A DNA stretch of 52,561 bases from an uncultured Lachnospiraceae bacterium (GTDB lineage Bacteria > Bacillota > Clostridia > Lachnospirales > Lachnospiraceae): contig CAMWTP010000040.1 in NCBI GenBank assembly GCA_947177165.1, positions 1 through 52,561 on the forward strand. Reading direction: 5' to 3'. The notes below the pieces were generated by a model, which saw only the letters and a list, made by a program, of their open reading frames with translations, ran no database searches and was not told the DNA's origin. The position numbers and the translations under genes are program-made. Positions 51,618 to 52,561 of this stretch are shown one piece after another (position 1 is the stretch's first letter; the number at the start of each line of letters is the position of its first letter).

Positions 51618-52139
51618 TCATGCTTCCAGCAACACCCTTGAATCGGTCTGTACCTTTGTACTGCCGTAATAGTTTTGAATCTCTTCCATGCTCAATGTTT
51701 TACGGCTCTTTTTTCTGAAAGCTTCACCATGCCAAAACCACATTTTCTTTTGACTTGCCCATTTGAATCCGATCTCTTTCAGCTCTTTCTTATATGCGTA
51801 TGTATTACCTGATATCCAAATCCATTGACCACATATAGTAATCTCAATCCCATCAAAATTGATGATCTTCTGCAATACTTCACGCAAAGCTTTATCGTTT
51901 TCCCAGTCATACATGTTAGCATTGTAACTTGATTCCTTGTGTGCTGTACTGTCTGCCGTCTTATCTGACTTATTTTCATGCTTATCTTTCAATACCTTGA
52001 ACAGTCTATCATATTCAGCATTGATGTCCTGACACGCTTCTGTACTACCTTGTGGGTTATCAGGGTGGTATTTCTTCAACAGCTCTTTGTATTGTCTCCT
52101 GAGCTCTTCTAATGTGCTTACATTATTAAAATACTTCAT
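51618..52139 (-). CDS. J-domain (DnaJ-like) protein
   Basis: A 173-aa protein. Residues 1-60 are a J-domain with the HPD motif (LLKKYHPDNPQGS), which recruits and stimulates a DnaK partner. The C-terminal half (IEITICGQWIWISGNTYAYKKELKEIGFKWASQKKMWFWHGE) is a compact unknown domain seen with J-domains in Lachnospiraceae mobile elements. AGGAGG precedes the ATG at 52139. It may help remodel a replication or conjugation complex, by analogy only. Confidence 0.82.
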   Translation of the reverse strand: MKYFNNVSTLEELRRQYKELLKKYHPDNPQGSTEACQDINAEYDRLFKVLKDKHENKSDKTADSTAHKESSYNANMYDWENDKALREVLQKIINFDGIEITICGQWIWISGNTYAYKKELKEIGFKWASQKKMWFWHGEAFRKKSRKTLSMEEIQNYYGSTKVQTDSRVLLEA

Positions 52140-52303
52140 ATATCATGACCTCCTATTCTTAAACTTGATTCAGCCTGTAAACAGTTTCTTGTTACTTTTC
52201 ACGTTCCTGGCTGATTGATACAACCGCTAGGGCGTTACTGATTCACTTAGAGAACTGTATTGTTTGGTTGAATTGATTATTGATTGTGATTAATATTTGT
52301 TGA

Positions 52304-52327
52304 TTGATGTTTGATGTTTGATGTTTG
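52304..52327. repeat. TTGATGT short tandem repeat
   Basis: Three full units of TTGATGT plus a partial fourth, inside a C-poor, G/T-rich tract (about 52255-52327) upstream of the J-domain gene on the minus strand. Confidence 0.8.
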
Positions 52328-52328
52328 C

Positions 52329-52439
52329 CTACTTACCTATAACAATAGTTGCAGTATTGTCGTTTGCTCTTAATACTGTAATCTTCTTACCAATTACCTT
52401 TAATGCCTGATATTCAAAGTATGTGACTGTTTTGATCAT
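52329..52439 (-). CDS. Very small hypothetical protein
   Basis: A 36-aa reading frame: MIKTVTYFEYQALKVIGKK then ITVLRANDNTATIVIGK. A perfect AGGAGG lies upstream of the ATG at 52439, giving good support despite the length. It looks like a single small alpha/beta unit. The function is unknown. It is preceded on the minus strand by a terminator from the next gene beyond the window. Confidence 0.55.
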   Translation of the reverse strand: MIKTVTYFEYQALKVIGKKITVLRANDNTATIVIGK

Positions 52440-52460
52440 TGTCGTTGTCCTCCTAATATA

Positions 52461-52504
52461 AAAAAGTGCAAAGTCCTTGATAATTCAATAGACCTTACAC
52501 TTTT
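52461..52504 (-). terminator. Intrinsic terminator of a gene beyond the window
   Basis: On the minus strand AAAAGTG...GTC pairs with GAC...CACTTTT, followed by a T-run just before the 36-aa gene. Confidence 0.65.
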
Positions 52505-52561
52505 CATGTGATATTCATTATGTAGTTGTTATGCTAATTTGTTTAATTTTTCGCTGTGCTC

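Noticed and set aside
1..52561. tRNA, rRNA or CRISPR loci
   Set aside because: I saw no tRNA-like cloverleaf with a TTC loop and acceptor stem, no rRNA-like stretch and no spaced direct repeats. This was a reading by eye, so a degenerate tRNA could be missed.

Overview
The window reads as two joined pieces of a Gram-positive Clostridia chromosome, most likely a gut Lachnospiraceae. The evidence is a DUF4250 protein, a Cys-rich KTR protein, many sugar ABC transporters and AraC/LacI regulators, short A/T-rich promoters with strong AGGAGG sites, and SecA, RF2 and Tex in ordinary Firmicutes form. I cannot name the genus. No rRNA, tRNA or CRISPR array was seen.

Positions 1-41,300 are ordinary chromosome with moderate GC. 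In order: DNA polymerase III delta (holA) and a DUF4250 protein; an iron/siderophore-type ABC importer; a polysaccharide deacetylase; a UDP-glucuronate 4-epimerase-like enzyme and a KDG-type sugar kinase; a sugar ABC transporter with a small membrane protein; a galactan/galactoside block (cytoplasmic GH53 endo-galactanase, class II galT, LacI and AraC regulators, GH2 beta-galactosidase, a 619-aa protein of unknown function and a zinc-ribbon protein); two tandem AraC paralogues; an XRE regulator fused to a degenerate PurM-like domain, with two overlapping ABC exporter half-transporters; a KTR protein; a second oligosaccharide ABC transporter with DUF624 and GNAT proteins; then secA, prfB (with its programmed +1 frameshift), a DUF975 membrane protein and tex. 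Together the middle genes would import galactan-type oligosaccharides, cut them inside the cell and feed galactose through GalT. Control elements include a LacI-type operator placed just after a strong promoter and a CcpA-type cre-like site.

At about 41,346 the character changes. Just after tex a good promoter leads into the first 23 bases of an FMN riboswitch, which then stops abruptly. Everything to the right is AT-rich and mobile-element-like: an HU protein, a frameshifted cold-shock protein, a replication-initiator-like winged-helix protein, a frameshifted HNH/AP2 homing endonuclease, a TIR-SAVED effector with no cyclase nearby, a J-domain protein, many small unknown proteins and several repeat families. 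No integrase, relaxase or second boundary is inside the window.

The strongest candidates for something new are: (1) a ~1-kb stretch (about 45,990-46,990) packed with at least a dozen short perfect hairpins behind a consensus promoter, resembling the giant ornate phage/plasmid RNAs (ROOL/GOLLD type); (2) the orphan TIR-SAVED gene; (3) a two-copy, covarying double-hairpin element with an invariant AAAGGAC loop inside the sugar operons; (4) the XRE-PurM fusion in an exporter operon; and (5) several small repeat families peculiar to the mobile segment.
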